From Acanthopleuribacter pedis (GTDB taxonomy: Bacteria > Acidobacteriota > Holophagae > Acanthopleuribacterales > Acanthopleuribacteraceae), in contig NZ_JAFREP010000013.1 of assembly GCF_017377855.1 (NCBI RefSeq), forward strand, positions 186,001 through 250,000: 64,000 bases of DNA. Reading direction: 5' to 3'. Numbering within the stretch: the first letter of the stretch is position 1; each line of letters opens with the position of its first letter. Both the position numbers and the translations under genes were made by a program. Under the pieces are notes generated by a model, which ran no database searches, was not told the DNA's origin, and was given only the letters and a program-made list of their open reading frames with translations. This document shows positions 51,441 to 61,066 of this stretch, in pieces.

Positions 51441-52085
51441 TTAGGTTTCGGTTTCGTTAGCTTTCTTTTGCGAGCTGGGCGGCTCGGCGCGACTGTCGTC
51501 AATGTGCTTGAGTTCGTTAAACAGCCAAGCCTTGGCAATGGTCCACTCGCGTTTGGCGGTCCGCAACGAAATGCCAATCATGTCGGCGGCTTCCTGAATG
51601 GTGAGCCCGGCAAAGAAGCGCAGTTCCACAATGCGGCATTTGCGGGGATCGATTTCGGCAAATTTGGTGAGTGCCTGGTCAAGTGCAATCACATCCACCA
51701 CTTTCTTGCTGCTTTTGTCGCCAATCTCGCCAAACACTTCCAACGAAAGGGTGGTTTTGCCGTGGCCGCGTTTCTGAGCGCGGGTTTTGCGGGCGTGGTC
51801 GACCAAAATCTGGCGCATGCGGCGGGCGGCAACCCCGAAGAAGTGAGCACGGTCGTGTAAGTTAATGTTGGTTTCGCCGGTGAACCGCAGATAAAGTTCG
51901 CTCACCAAGGCGGTGGGCTGCAAGGTATGCGACTTGCGCTCGTCGAGAAAACGGATCCGCGCCAACCGGTGGAGTTCGTCGAAAACGATGGGCATCAATT
52001 GTTCGAGGGCTTCTTTACTACCATCGCTCCACTCGCGGATGAGGCGGGTCACCTCGGATGACGGGGGCGGTAATGGTTCGTTCAT
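51441..52085 (-). CDS. ECF-type RNA polymerase sigma factor (TIGR02999-like)
   Basis: A 214-residue sigma factor. Region 2 is ELYLRFTGETNINLHDRAHFFGVAARRMRQILVDHARKTRAQKRG, read in shorter blocks, with the LVDHAR(K/R) signature of the Acidobacteria/Planctomycetes-type ECF group. Region 4 has RIVELRFFAGLTIQEAADMIGISLRTAKREW. No anti-sigma factor is adjacent; this group is often linked to Ser/Thr kinase control. AGGAGG precedes the ATG. It is the first gene of the sigma-tilS unit. Confidence 0.92.
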   Translation of the reverse strand: MNEPLPPPSSEVTRLIREWSDGSKEALEQLMPIVFDELHRLARIRFLDERKSHTLQPTALVSELYLRFTGETNINLHDRAHFFGVAARRMRQILVDHARKTRAQKRGHGKTTLSLEVFGEIGDKSSKKVVDVIALDQALTKFAEIDPRKCRIVELRFFAGLTIQEAADMIGISLRTAKREWTIAKAWLFNELKHIDDSRAEPPSSQKKANETET

Positions 52086-52235
52086 GGACGGGTCCTCCTG
52101 GGGAACTTAACACCGGCAGCGATCCCTCACGCGCGGCAACGTCCGGGACAGCCCCCAAAAGAAGGGTCGGCCCCGGAAACCGGCTCCATTATCCTGCGCT
52201 AACTCAACCGCTGTCAAATGTTTGCTGACAGCCCG

Positions 52236-53363
52236 TCACGATGCTTCGCTCGGCTTGGGCGGTGGTGCTTTGGGTACAAAAACAAGTGCGGTCACGGCAC
52301 CGGCGGCCACCAGCAGCAACGCAACAAAAAATGCGGGCTGCAGTTGGTTGAAGGTGCCCTCGGTGAGGACCGTGACAAAGGTGTTCATCACGGGCGCGCC
52401 ACCAAAAACAAAAGGCATCACGAAAATGGGTTTGCCGCCGTTGTTAAAAGCCATAATGATGCCCATGGCGCCCACGGCCCCCGCGGCACCGGCTCCCAGC
52501 GACCAAAACACCCCGGTTCCGGTCCAGGTGCCGCCCTCTTTCCAGAAACCCAAAATCAGAATCGGCATCACCACGGCGATGATGAAATAGGCCATCCCGA
52601 CGCACATGAAGGGCCGCAAACGACTGCCCTCCATCATGGCCTGTCCCTTGTGGAGGGTCGGTCCGTAGGAGCCCCAACACAGGGCGGTCATGCCGATGGA
52701 CGCGATAATCAACAGCAACTCGCGAATCGAAAGCGGTTTTTTGCGGGTGTACCATTTGTAGGCGGTTGCCAGCTCGGGGTTCGACTGCAGTTCCTCAAGA
52801 GACGCTGCTTCCCAGGTCTGGGTCGCGGTCCCCCCGTCGCGGCTCTCGGTGAGGGAAACGGTGATCGCGCCGGCGGCGGTTTCGTTGATCACCACGTTTT
52901 TGGCGCTCGGCTTGAAATAAAGGACGCCGGCCGCGCCGAGGGCAACCATCAAAAGCCCGGCAAAAAACAAGGCGCCGGCTTTGTCGTACGTCTTGCTTAA
53001 GTACATGGTCACAAAAGTGTTGACAACCGGAGCCAAACCAAAAACCAGCGGCATCACAAACACGGGACTACCGCGAAATTTAAAGGCCAAAATAATGCCG
53101 AGCGCTCCTAGGGCGCCGACGGCCCCGGCAAAGAGCGACCACCAAACGCCACGCGCGGTGAAACGCCCGGTTTCATTGCGAACTTTGAGAATGAGGGCCG
53201 GCACACATACGGCAATCAGAAAATAAGCCACGCCCACGCAGATGAAGGGTTTGAGGCTCGCGCCCAGCATCCCGGCTTGGCCGGCATGCATCAAGGGTCC
53301 GTAGTTGCCCCAGGAAATAATTGTCATAAAAATAAACATCAATACCAGAGACAAGCCCTGCAT
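52236..53363 (-). CDS. Ten-TM membrane protein with internal duplication (DMT-like transporter)
   Basis: A 375-residue integral membrane protein made of two similar five-helix halves. WGNYGPLMHAGQAGM and FICVGVAYFLIAVCVPALIL recur as WGSYGPTLHKGQAMM and FMCVGMAYFIIAVVMPILIL, and GSPVFVMPLVFGLAPVVNTFV recurs as GKPIFVMPFVFGGAPVMNTFV (each in blocks). A hydrophilic loop of about 70 residues joins the halves. The helix pattern is drug/metabolite-transporter-like, possibly sugar-permease related. The ATG at 53363 follows GAGGAG; frame upstream is non-coding in character. Substrate unknown. Confidence 0.78.
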   Translation of the reverse strand: MQGLSLVLMFIFMTIISWGNYGPLMHAGQAGMLGASLKPFICVGVAYFLIAVCVPALILKVRNETGRFTARGVWWSLFAGAVGALGALGIILAFKFRGSPVFVMPLVFGLAPVVNTFVTMYLSKTYDKAGALFFAGLLMVALGAAGVLYFKPSAKNVVINETAAGAITVSLTESRDGGTATQTWEAASLEELQSNPELATAYKWYTRKKPLSIRELLLIIASIGMTALCWGSYGPTLHKGQAMMEGSRLRPFMCVGMAYFIIAVVMPILILGFWKEGGTWTGTGVFWSLGAGAAGAVGAMGIIMAFNNGGKPIFVMPFVFGGAPVMNTFVTVLTEGTFNQLQPAFFVALLLVAAGAVTALVFVPKAPPPKPSEAS

Positions 53364-53757
53364 AGGTACTCCTCGTCGCATTTTGGTGTTGCAGCAGACG
53401 CGCGCGGGCCGAACCACCGAGGAAGGCGACCCGCCGCCCTTACCCAACAGGATCTCGCCGGAAAAGGGAAACCCCAATGAGCGGTGCGGGCTGGAAAACA
53501 TAGAACTTAGGCGCGTGTTCCACTCTATCACTGAACGAGGAAAATGGAATGGGGGTTTTCCTTTTGGTTGCGGGTCGGGTTTCTGATTCGCTTAGCTTGG
53601 GATTCGTTTCGTTACAAGGATTTTGGGATTTTTAGGATGCGGCCCCGCCGCTTCACCCCTCCCGCCCAAGGTCCCATCCCCAAATCCTAAGAAATGCATC
53701 CGACCCTTCCGTTGCAAAACCAGGCCCAAACCAAACAACCCAACCCCATCCTCAATA
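53364..53757. other. Gene-free stretch with family B-like palindrome
   Basis: The stretch lies between the transporter start and the FadL terminator. At about 53608-53690, GGGATTTTTAGGATGC is inverted as GCATTTCTTAGGATTTGG (read on the opposite strand), an 80-base palindrome resembling the ends of family B. Nothing else was recognised. Confidence 0.4.
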
Positions 53758-53788
53758 GAAAAAGCCGGCCCCCGTGAGGAAGCCGGCT
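53758..53788 (-). terminator. Terminator of the second FadL gene
   Basis: AGCCGGC (53763-53769) pairs with GCCGGCT (53782-53788). On the minus strand the stem is followed by TTTTTC. It lies 70 bases after the gene's stop codon. Confidence 0.78.
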
Positions 53789-53857
53789 GGATGGTTGAGT
53801 CTAAGTTATGAGCGCATGCCCATGGTCACTTCAGGTAGGACATGGAACGAGCGGATC

Positions 53858-55213
53858 TTAGAAGATGTAGTTCACCGCAACACTCAAGATGTTACCGGAC
53901 AAGTCGTACGTACCGCGCAATTGGTCGGTGGTGCCCGGCAGGTCGACGGGACCGTCGTCCGCGATGATGTGGGAAACCGCGAGGTCAATTTCGTAGTGGC
54001 CCATTTTGTAGGTGAAACCACCGGCCAACCAAGTACGGTCGGAGTCGGGGATCCGTGGGGTACGGTTGCGTGCGGCGGGAATCGGAGATTCTTCCTCGGC
54101 AACACCGAAACGCCAGGTCATGGTTTCGCTCGCTTCGTAATCGAAGCCCAAGGAGAAACGCATGGCGTCTTCCCACTCGAGCTCAACAACAGAATCAACG
54201 CGCAAGGTTTCGCTGTAAACAACACGCAATTCTGGGAAAACACTCCAGTCGGCCCACTGAACGTCGAGGTTCATGCCGAGCTTGCCGAAGTCGTGGTGGT
54301 AACCTGCGAAAATGATGGTTGGCAAGGTGATGTCAACGTAACCGTCGGAGCTGGCGAACAGGGGACGGCCGTTGGCGTCGTTGAACTGTTGGAACAGGGC
54401 TTCGTAACCGGCGGGAATTTCAATTTCCGCACGGCCGACAACGGAACCTTCACCCTCGTGACGGTAGCCAATCCCGAAACGAGAATTTTCAAACTCAAAC
54501 AACATACCGGCGTTGAAGCTGAAGATTTTGTCCTCACCTTCGATGGTCACGGACCCGTCGTTGCTTTGCGGTGCCAAACCGATGGCGGCGGCTTGTTCGG
54601 GACCCAAAACGCTGGTGCCGATGGTGCCGAAGTCAATCGCGGATGAAATCAGCGTATCGGGCAAGTAGTAGTAATTCAAACCGAAACCCAAGGAGACGGT
54701 GTCGTTAACCTTGTAGCCGAGGGTCAAGTTGGGGTTGATGGCGCCCAATTCGGAATCAACACCGTGGTAACGGCCGATCCAGCCCTCTTCGTATTTAACA
54801 GCAAGACCGAAAGGCGCGTTCAGTGAACCACCCAAAACGAGCTTGTCGTTAATGCGGTAAACGGCGTAACCGTTGGGAATGACGGCGGTATCGGTTGGGT
54901 TACCACCGGCATCACCGCTGAGGGGAATCACCCCGGCGACGGTACTGCCCTCATCTTGGAATTCAGCATCGAGGAAAATGCCCTGCAGACCAAAGCTGAT
55001 ACGGTTTTTGTCATGGCGGGTCAGCGCGGCGGGGTTGTAAAAAATGGCGCTACCGTCGCCAAGACCCGTGGCTACGCCCGCGTGGGCCAGGGACAAGCCG
55101 CGAACAGATTGTTCAGAAACTTGATAACCGCCGGCGATGAGGGGAAGCGATAAGCAGATTGAAAAGAAGCCCAACACGACAACTTGCAGTGGGCTGAAGC
55201 GATTACTCCACAT
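53858..55213 (-). CDS. FadL/OmpP1-family outer membrane transporter, second copy
   Basis: A 451-residue beta-barrel with a signal peptide (to LIAGGY). The FadL hatch AHAGVATGLGDGSAIFYNPA and a C-terminal aromatic strand (SVAVNYIF) for outer-membrane insertion are present. The ATG at 55213 has AAGGAG nine bases upstream; the ATG at 55237 lacks a site. It is a distant paralogue of the protein at 45860, with a different interior, so the two may take different hydrophobic substrates. It is monocistronic with its own terminator. Confidence 0.93.
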   Translation of the reverse strand: MWSNRFSPLQVVVLGFFSICLSLPLIAGGYQVSEQSVRGLSLAHAGVATGLGDGSAIFYNPAALTRHDKNRISFGLQGIFLDAEFQDEGSTVAGVIPLSGDAGGNPTDTAVIPNGYAVYRINDKLVLGGSLNAPFGLAVKYEEGWIGRYHGVDSELGAINPNLTLGYKVNDTVSLGFGLNYYYLPDTLISSAIDFGTIGTSVLGPEQAAAIGLAPQSNDGSVTIEGEDKIFSFNAGMLFEFENSRFGIGYRHEGEGSVVGRAEIEIPAGYEALFQQFNDANGRPLFASSDGYVDITLPTIIFAGYHHDFGKLGMNLDVQWADWSVFPELRVVYSETLRVDSVVELEWEDAMRFSLGFDYEASETMTWRFGVAEEESPIPAARNRTPRIPDSDRTWLAGGFTYKMGHYEIDLAVSHIIADDGPVDLPGTTDQLRGTYDLSGNILSVAVNYIF

Positions 55214-56035
55214 AATCCATGTCTCCTTAATTGACATACACGCCGGGCTCAGCCGGCTATAACGAAAGGGTGAGACACGGGTTGGCAGGACCGTGGGACA
55301 GAGTGGACTTGAAGTACAAGGAATTCATGATGGATTGGGAACCCCCCCAAACCTCTTTCGGAAACAGTTAAGACCCCGAATACGAAATCCGGCCTTCGAC
55401 GCCGTCGACCTGTCGTGGTTCGATGCGATGGAAACCCGTGAATGGCTGTCAACGATCAGAAATGAATGAAGCAGGAAGCTCAGATCGAATTATTTCTTCA
55501 TCAACCCGATACCAACGAAAGGTCGTTGGAATCAAGGCGTCGCACGAAGGAATTAAAATGGGATGCATTGACAGACGGCCCCATGGTAACACCATAAAAT
55601 TTGCCTGGGAAAGGTTTTTATGGCGAATCCAATGCTTTTTTGAGCGCTCGTTCAGAATTTGCCCCCGCCGATTCGCGAAGCTTCCCCGCAAGACATGTTC
55701 CCGCGAATCGTCGGATTGGCACAAAGGTGATAAGACCGCATCCTTTCGTCAAACGCTTGAACACCAAGCGCTTGATTCACCACGCGGCGCGGCAAGCCGC
55801 GATGGGTTTGCTGCCTACTGTGAATTTCTCGCCGATTTCAACACAAATTTCGTCTCGGTCGGCCACGCCTTTAGGCAGAAATCACAGCTCGTGATATTCT
55901 AAGCGGGCACCACTTTTACACTGATTTACCGATTCACGCACACCGGACAATGGGGTCGCCCGTACTGGACAAGTCGTCCAAGCGCCCCGGATCCGGTTTG
56001 TCACTCTGTCCCGGTTTTGCAGCAGGAGCCGCTTC
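55214..56035. other. Gene-free stretch, 0.8 kb
   Basis: The region separates the divergent FadL and BtuF-like genes. Frames inside it lack ribosome-binding sites and codon bias. A cobalamin riboswitch was looked for because of the downstream gene, and no B12 box was found. Nothing else was recognised. Confidence 0.5.
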
Positions 56036-56956
56036 ATGAGAAAACCCCGCATTGTATCTCTTCTGCCCGCCACCACCGAAATCGTCTGTGCCCTGCGACT
56101 GGAAAAGCGATTGGTGGGCCGATCTCACGAATGCGATTACCCCGGCTCTATTACCAACCGGCCCATCTGCAGCCGCGCCCGGCTGGACGACCGCAAGCCC
56201 CCCGAAACCATCCACGCCGAGGTGGCGCGCAGCATCGAACAAGCGCTTTCGATTTTTTCAATCGATCTGGAGACCCTGCAACGCTGTCGACCCACCCACA
56301 TCCTTACCCAAGATCTGTGCTCGGTATGCGCGGTCCCCATGGACGTGGTCAACCAGGCCCTCAACGAACTGAACAGCCGCCAGGTGACCGTGGTCAGCGT
56401 TCACCCCGGCAACCTGGAGCAGGTCATGGCCTCGATCCATGCGATCGGCGCCGCCCTGGAGGTGCCCTTCCGCGCCGAAGATTTGGTCGCCCGCATGCAG
56501 GCGCGATTTAACGCGGTTTACGCGCGCAGCCACGAACTTAAAACCATCCCCAAGGTGGCCTGTCTGGAATGGACGGATCCCTTGATCGCGGCGGGTCACT
56601 GGACCCCCGAATTGGTCGCCATGGCGGGCGGCTACCCCTTGCTCGGCACCGTCGGAAAAAACGCGCCCACCATTACCATGGATGATTTGGCGCAAGCAGA
56701 CCCGGACGTGCTGATCATCATGCCTTGCGGGTTCAGCATCCAACGCGCGTGTGAGGAAGCGGCCAAACTGGCGAAAAACCCGGCATGGACAAACCTGAAA
56801 GCGGTCCGAACGGGCCGCGTATATGCGGTTGACGGAAACACCTATTTCAATCGACCGGGACCGCGACTGGCCGACTCCCTGGAGATCATGGCCGAAATCC
56901 TCCATCCCGAGGACTTTCAATTTGGATTTAGCAAAAAGGCCTGGCAAAAACTATAA
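56036..56956 (+). CDS. BtuF-like cobalamin/metal-chelate-binding protein, without signal peptide
   Basis: A 306-residue protein of the helical-backbone substrate-binding family (Peripla_BP_2). It starts RIVSLLPATTEIVCALRL, has SHECDYP, QDLCSVCAVP and VVSVHPGNLEQV, and ends with the GRVYAVDGNTYFNRPGPRL motif typical of annotated cobalamin-binding proteins. Unlike BtuF it has no signal peptide or lipobox, so it is probably cytoplasmic. No ABC permease or ATPase adjoins. Start ATG has AGGAG at seven bases. The ligand is uncertain. Confidence 0.82.
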   Translation: MRKPRIVSLLPATTEIVCALRLEKRLVGRSHECDYPGSITNRPICSRARLDDRKPPETIHAEVARSIEQALSIFSIDLETLQRCRPTHILTQDLCSVCAVPMDVVNQALNELNSRQVTVVSVHPGNLEQVMASIHAIGAALEVPFRAEDLVARMQARFNAVYARSHELKTIPKVACLEWTDPLIAAGHWTPELVAMAGGYPLLGTVGKNAPTITMDDLAQADPDVLIIMPCGFSIQRACEEAAKLAKNPAWTNLKAVRTGRVYAVDGNTYFNRPGPRLADSLEIMAEILHPEDFQFGFSKKAWQKL

Positions 56957-56975
56957 AACCCGAAGGAGCCTTGAT

Positions 56976-59270
56976 ATGAAACGATCTCTTGCCTTGCTGG
57001 GAGCCATCCTGGCGGCAACGCTGTGTGTGGCGCAACCCCCTGGTTTATCCCTGGCGGTGCAACATCCCGAGACGGCGCTTCCGATAGGCGATGAAACGCC
57101 GTTGTTTTCCACGCTCCCGAATATCGCACCGGTGATGGCCAACTCGGTCGGCTCGCAGTTTTTCTTGGATCAACCCCAACCCGCGGGCGGCTACTTCTCC
57201 ATCGCCATGGACGACTTTATCATTCCCACCGGCGAGCGCTGGCGTATCGACCGCCTGGAAGTTCGCGGCAACTATCAATTCGCCGAGGGTATTACCGCGC
57301 GTTCGGTGAACGTCTTTTTCGTGCGCGCCAACGCGGGCGGCACCCAACCGGCCACCACCGATATCTTTAACGCCAACGATCCCAACGTGATTTTCGTGGG
57401 CACCTCCATGGGTTTTAACGAGTTGGGCTTTGGGGACTTTTCCGTGCCGCTGCCCGCGCCGATCACCCTCCAAGAGGGCACCTACTTTGTGGGCATTCAC
57501 GCCATTTCCCTGGCGCAAAATATTTGGTTGTGGACAGAAAGTAGCAGCGAGGTGGATAGCGGCGTTCCCGTCGGTGCACCCAGTGTTTGGATGGAGAACC
57601 TCGAAATTTTCGGTCCGCCCATTTGCGTCAACAATTGGGGCGCACGCATCGCGACCTGCGGCGCCACCGACGTCGGCGATACCACACCACCCGAACCCGA
57701 CATGGCCTTTGCGCTTTACGGCGAGGGCGGCATGATCGGGCTCGACATTGATGCACCGCCGGCACTGGCGACCAGCGAGTCCGGCAACCAAGACGCAATT
57801 CGGATGCGTTTGAGCGGGGTTCCCACCGCACCGGTTGAGGTCCGCTTCACCAGCCTCACCCCGAACGAAGCCTTACTTTCGACGGCAGGGGGCGCGCCGG
57901 CCGCGACCCAAACCCTGACCTTTTCGGAAAGCAACTGGGACAGCTACCAAACCATCAATGTCCTGGGTCAGGACGACAATTTCGTCGATCCAGGGGGTGC
58001 GTTCTTGATTGTTACCAACGTAACCAGCAACGATACGGCCTATGCAGCGCTTGAGGCGGTAGAGTTTGCCGGCGTGAATCTGGATGACCGCTGCGATGTG
58101 TACCGCCACGACGACGCGGTGGGCAGCAACGCGGCGGCGGCAAGTAAGTCCGCCAACGGCAACTGGATCGCCTACCAATCCAACGCCAACCCACACGGAA
58201 CCAACGGCGACTTTAACCAAGAGATTTTCCTCTACAACAGCCTCACCGGGCTCATCCAACAAATAACCCAAACCACCCAATCGGTGAACGCGGACCCGTT
58301 CATGCGTGGCGACGGACGACAAATTCTGTTCACCTCCAACGCCAACTTGACCGGCGGCAACAGCGCGGTCCGCAACGAGGTCTTTGTTTACGACATCCTT
58401 GCCCAGTCCTTCAGCCAACTCACCACTTCAACCACGGCCAACGGGAGCCGCGGCACCGCCATCAGCGACGACGGCGACCGCATCGCCTTAATCAGCGACA
58501 GCGATTTCGCGGGCGACAATAGCGAAGGCACTCCCCAAGCCTTTGTGCTGGACCGTGGGCAACAGAATTTCACCCAAATTAGCCAAACGACCAACCAGCC
58601 AGTATTCGAAAGCACCTATGAACTGGTGATGAGCGCGGACGGGAATCGCTTGGCCTACACACGCGGCGCTGCTGCACCGGCGAACCTGTTCATCTGGAAC
58701 GACGGCGATCTGGAAGGGATGCTGGTGCGAAGCGGCTTACACGAAGGGCTATCACTGAGCCCCTCGGGCCGTCTGTTGGCCTTTATCTCCCACGACAATA
58801 TCTCCGGGCTCAACCCCCAGGGCAACGCCGAGGCCTTTGTTTACGAACCCGATCAAATCGCGCTTGGGGATCCCGGTTTCAGCGCGGGAACCGCCACGGA
58901 ATCGGCCGAGGTGTTCTCGGTCACGGTGAACGATGCCGGCCTGCTGGCACTGGTGACGGATGCCGATTACGTCGGCGGCAACAACGACGGCGGCCGAGAA
59001 CTGGTACTCCACCAACTGGGTAGCACCACCTTTGAACAGTTAACCCAGTTCACCGATAACCAAGCGGTCCAATCCCAAATCAGCGCGGTCAACCTAGGTC
59101 GCAACAGCAGCCAGTGCAGCTACGTGTTTAACCTGGACCTCACGCCGCGTATTTACATGACCGGGGTGCGGCCTTCGTTTTTCACCGCGCTGCCAACATG
59201 GGTGGTAGACAACATCCGGGTGCTCCAACTGCTGCCCCTGTTGTGTGAGGAGAACCCCAAGGCCCGTTAA
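56976..59270 (+). CDS. Large exported protein with TolB-like propeller
   Basis: A 764-residue protein with a signal peptide (MKRSLALLGAILAATLCVAQ). The first half has beta-sandwich character and a Calx-beta/choice-of-anchor feel (ALLSTAGGAPAATQTLTFSE). Residues from about 390 form repeated PD40/TolB-like blades: GNWIAYQSNANPHGTNGD, GRQILFTSNANLTGGNS, GDRIALISDSDFAGDNSEGT and similar. Likely an extracellular or envelope protein; no catalytic motif seen. The ATG at 56976 follows GAAGGAG and begins the signal peptide, 19 bases after the BtuF-like gene. Its stop shares TTAA with the stop of convergent selA. Confidence 0.8.
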   Translation: MKRSLALLGAILAATLCVAQPPGLSLAVQHPETALPIGDETPLFSTLPNIAPVMANSVGSQFFLDQPQPAGGYFSIAMDDFIIPTGERWRIDRLEVRGNYQFAEGITARSVNVFFVRANAGGTQPATTDIFNANDPNVIFVGTSMGFNELGFGDFSVPLPAPITLQEGTYFVGIHAISLAQNIWLWTESSSEVDSGVPVGAPSVWMENLEIFGPPICVNNWGARIATCGATDVGDTTPPEPDMAFALYGEGGMIGLDIDAPPALATSESGNQDAIRMRLSGVPTAPVEVRFTSLTPNEALLSTAGGAPAATQTLTFSESNWDSYQTINVLGQDDNFVDPGGAFLIVTNVTSNDTAYAALEAVEFAGVNLDDRCDVYRHDDAVGSNAAAASKSANGNWIAYQSNANPHGTNGDFNQEIFLYNSLTGLIQQITQTTQSVNADPFMRGDGRQILFTSNANLTGGNSAVRNEVFVYDILAQSFSQLTTSTTANGSRGTAISDDGDRIALISDSDFAGDNSEGTPQAFVLDRGQQNFTQISQTTNQPVFESTYELVMSADGNRLAYTRGAAAPANLFIWNDGDLEGMLVRSGLHEGLSLSPSGRLLAFISHDNISGLNPQGNAEAFVYEPDQIALGDPGFSAGTATESAEVFSVTVNDAGLLALVTDADYVGGNNDGGRELVLHQLGSTTFEQLTQFTDNQAVQSQISAVNLGRNSSQCSYVFNLDLTPRIYMTGVRPSFFTALPTWVVDNIRVLQLLPLLCEENPKAR

Positions 59271-60595
59271 ACGACCTTGGATTGCGCGGCGATAACCAGC
59301 TTGGCGACGGTTTCATCCTGTTCGGGGAAAACCGTCGCCAGGTTAAGCCGCAGCAAACCGCCGCGAATCGAGGCGAGCAAGCCGGGTTCACCTCGACGCA
59401 AACAGTCGGCCAATTTTTGTTTGTCCGCCCCATCATAAGCGAGCGCCGTTCCGGGTCGCGCCTGGGCGGGCAAACTACCGCCGCCGATGTAAGTCTCGTC
59501 GGGAACCAGGCGCCAGGCGGGACCCAGCAGTGAATTTAACGCGGCGGCACGTCGTTCCAATTGGGCGGGATCCTGATTGGCAAGCCGCGAGGTCGGCGTG
59601 GCCAGCCCCCGCTGGACATGCGCCAGTTGATGACACACGATGCTCAGGGTTAATTTATCGGTACGCAACATGCGCATCAGGGTTTGGCGGCGCAGTTGCG
59701 CGATCAAATCAGCCCGGCCCAAAACCAACCCAGCCTGAACGCCGCCGAGGAGTTTGTCACAGGAAAAAATGAGCAAATCCGGTTCCGCCGCCAGCGCCGC
59801 TTCAATGGAGGGTTCGTCCGCGGCGGGCAAGGCCAGGTGCTCACTGTAACCGCCGCCGAGATCATAGACGACGGGAACCCCGGTTCTGCGACCGAGCGCG
59901 GTTAGTTCGTGCAGGGGTACCTCGTGGGTAAATCCCTCGATGCGGTAATTGGAAGGGTGGGCCTTGAACAAACACCCGGTGCGCGGGCCGACGGCCGCTT
60001 CAAAATCCGCGATCCGGGTTTTGTTGGTGGTGCCCACCTCGCGCAGGTGGGTGCCGGCTTGGGTCATCACGTCGGGCAAGCGGAAACTGCCGCCGATTTC
60101 GATTAATTCCCCTCGCGACACCACGGTTTCGCGGTCGCGCGCCAAAGCACTCAGCGCCAGACACACCGCGGCGGCGGCGTTGTTGACCAGGGTCGCATCT
60201 TCCACCGGCCACAGCAAACGGGCCAAGGCGGCGATGTGGCGATCACGATGGCCGCGTTTGGCCGAGGCGGCGTCCAGTTCGAGATCGGTATAACCGGCGA
60301 CCCGCGCTAAGGCTTGCTGCACCACGGACGCTTGCAAGGGCGCGCGCCCCATGTTGGTGTGCAACATAATGCCGGTCGCATTAATCAGCGGGCGCGGACC
60401 GGGTTCCAGCAAGGGCTGTAACAGGCGGCGACACACATCGGGCGACCAAACCGCGCCGGCGTGTTCACGCACGTGTTCGGTCGTAAACCGCGCCAAGCGC
60501 AGCAGCAACCGCTCATCACAATCGTGGTCAGGGAAAAATGCACGGATCACCTGTTTGACCCGGTTTATGTTGGGAATCTTCGCCCGCCGATCCAT
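59267..60595 (-). CDS. selA: L-seryl-tRNA(Sec) selenium transferase
   Basis: The 442-residue PLP enzyme converts seryl-tRNA(Sec) to selenocysteinyl-tRNA(Sec). The motifs ATGIMLHTNMGRAPL, VNNAAAAVCLAL, EVGTTNKT and FSCDKLLGGVQAG (PLP Lys281) are all present, and length is close to the usual 460. The long upstream frame lacks SelA homology; the ATG at 60595 was chosen because it begins the conserved DRRAKIPNINRV text. Neither selB, selD nor tRNA-Sec is in the window. The organism is therefore expected to make selenoproteins. Confidence 0.94.
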   Translation of the reverse strand: MDRRAKIPNINRVKQVIRAFFPDHDCDERLLLRLARFTTEHVREHAGAVWSPDVCRRLLQPLLEPGPRPLINATGIMLHTNMGRAPLQASVVQQALARVAGYTDLELDAASAKRGHRDRHIAALARLLWPVEDATLVNNAAAAVCLALSALARDRETVVSRGELIEIGGSFRLPDVMTQAGTHLREVGTTNKTRIADFEAAVGPRTGCLFKAHPSNYRIEGFTHEVPLHELTALGRRTGVPVVYDLGGGYSEHLALPAADEPSIEAALAAEPDLLIFSCDKLLGGVQAGLVLGRADLIAQLRRQTLMRMLRTDKLTLSIVCHQLAHVQRGLATPTSRLANQDPAQLERRAAALNSLLGPAWRLVPDETYIGGGSLPAQARPGTALAYDGADKQKLADCLRRGEPGLLASIRGGLLRLNLATVFPEQDETVAKLVIAAQSKVV

Positions 60596-60718
60596 GGTCA
60601 CCATCCCCATTAAAAGGTGTCCCATCTTAACACCGGGATTGCATAAGCAAGGTCGTGAAGAAGCGGCTCGACGCTTCCCGTCATGGGGAGAACGGGGTAT
60701 AGTGGAACGGGGTTGATT

Positions 60719-61021
60719 ATGACGATGTTCCTTGCCGTGGTTGCTTTTTTGGTAGCGGCCACCTACCTGTACAACTCGGAAACACCGACGCGCCGCAAGT
60801 TCAAAAGCTTTACCGGGAGTGACGATCCTTTTCGCGGTCGTTTCACCGCGCCGCCGCAATCGGAACGCGGCGAAACGGTCGACAAAGGCAAGATGCTGCG
60901 ATGCCACAACTGCTCGTGTTTCTTCCCGGCCACCCGGGTCACCAATGAGGTGGTCGAAGGCCATATCCTCGAGTTTTGTTCCGAGAACTGTCGTCACAAT
61001 TTTCATCAACCCAAGTATTAA
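60719..61021 (+). CDS. Membrane-anchored zinc-ribbon protein, PP0621-like
   Basis: A 100-residue protein with one N-terminal membrane helix (MFLAVVAFLVAATYLY), a basic linker and a C-terminal metal-binding motif, CHNCSCFFP then FCSENCRHNF. The last block resembles the FCSxxCR end of PP0621/MYND-like small proteins, which are of unknown function and often adjoin housekeeping genes. It lies 45 bases upstream of mnmA and may be cotranscribed. The ribosome-binding site is weak; ATG 60725 is an alternative. Confidence 0.75.
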   Translation: MTMFLAVVAFLVAATYLYNSETPTRRKFKSFTGSDDPFRGRFTAPPQSERGETVDKGKMLRCHNCSCFFPATRVTNEVVEGHILEFCSENCRHNFHQPKY

Positions 61022-61066
61022 TCACGGTCGCAGCGCACCGTCGAACAAGATCGAGAAGTGACAGCC

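Noticed and set aside
55920..56035. Cobalamin riboswitch before the BtuF-like gene
   Set aside because: No B12 box or matching core was found.
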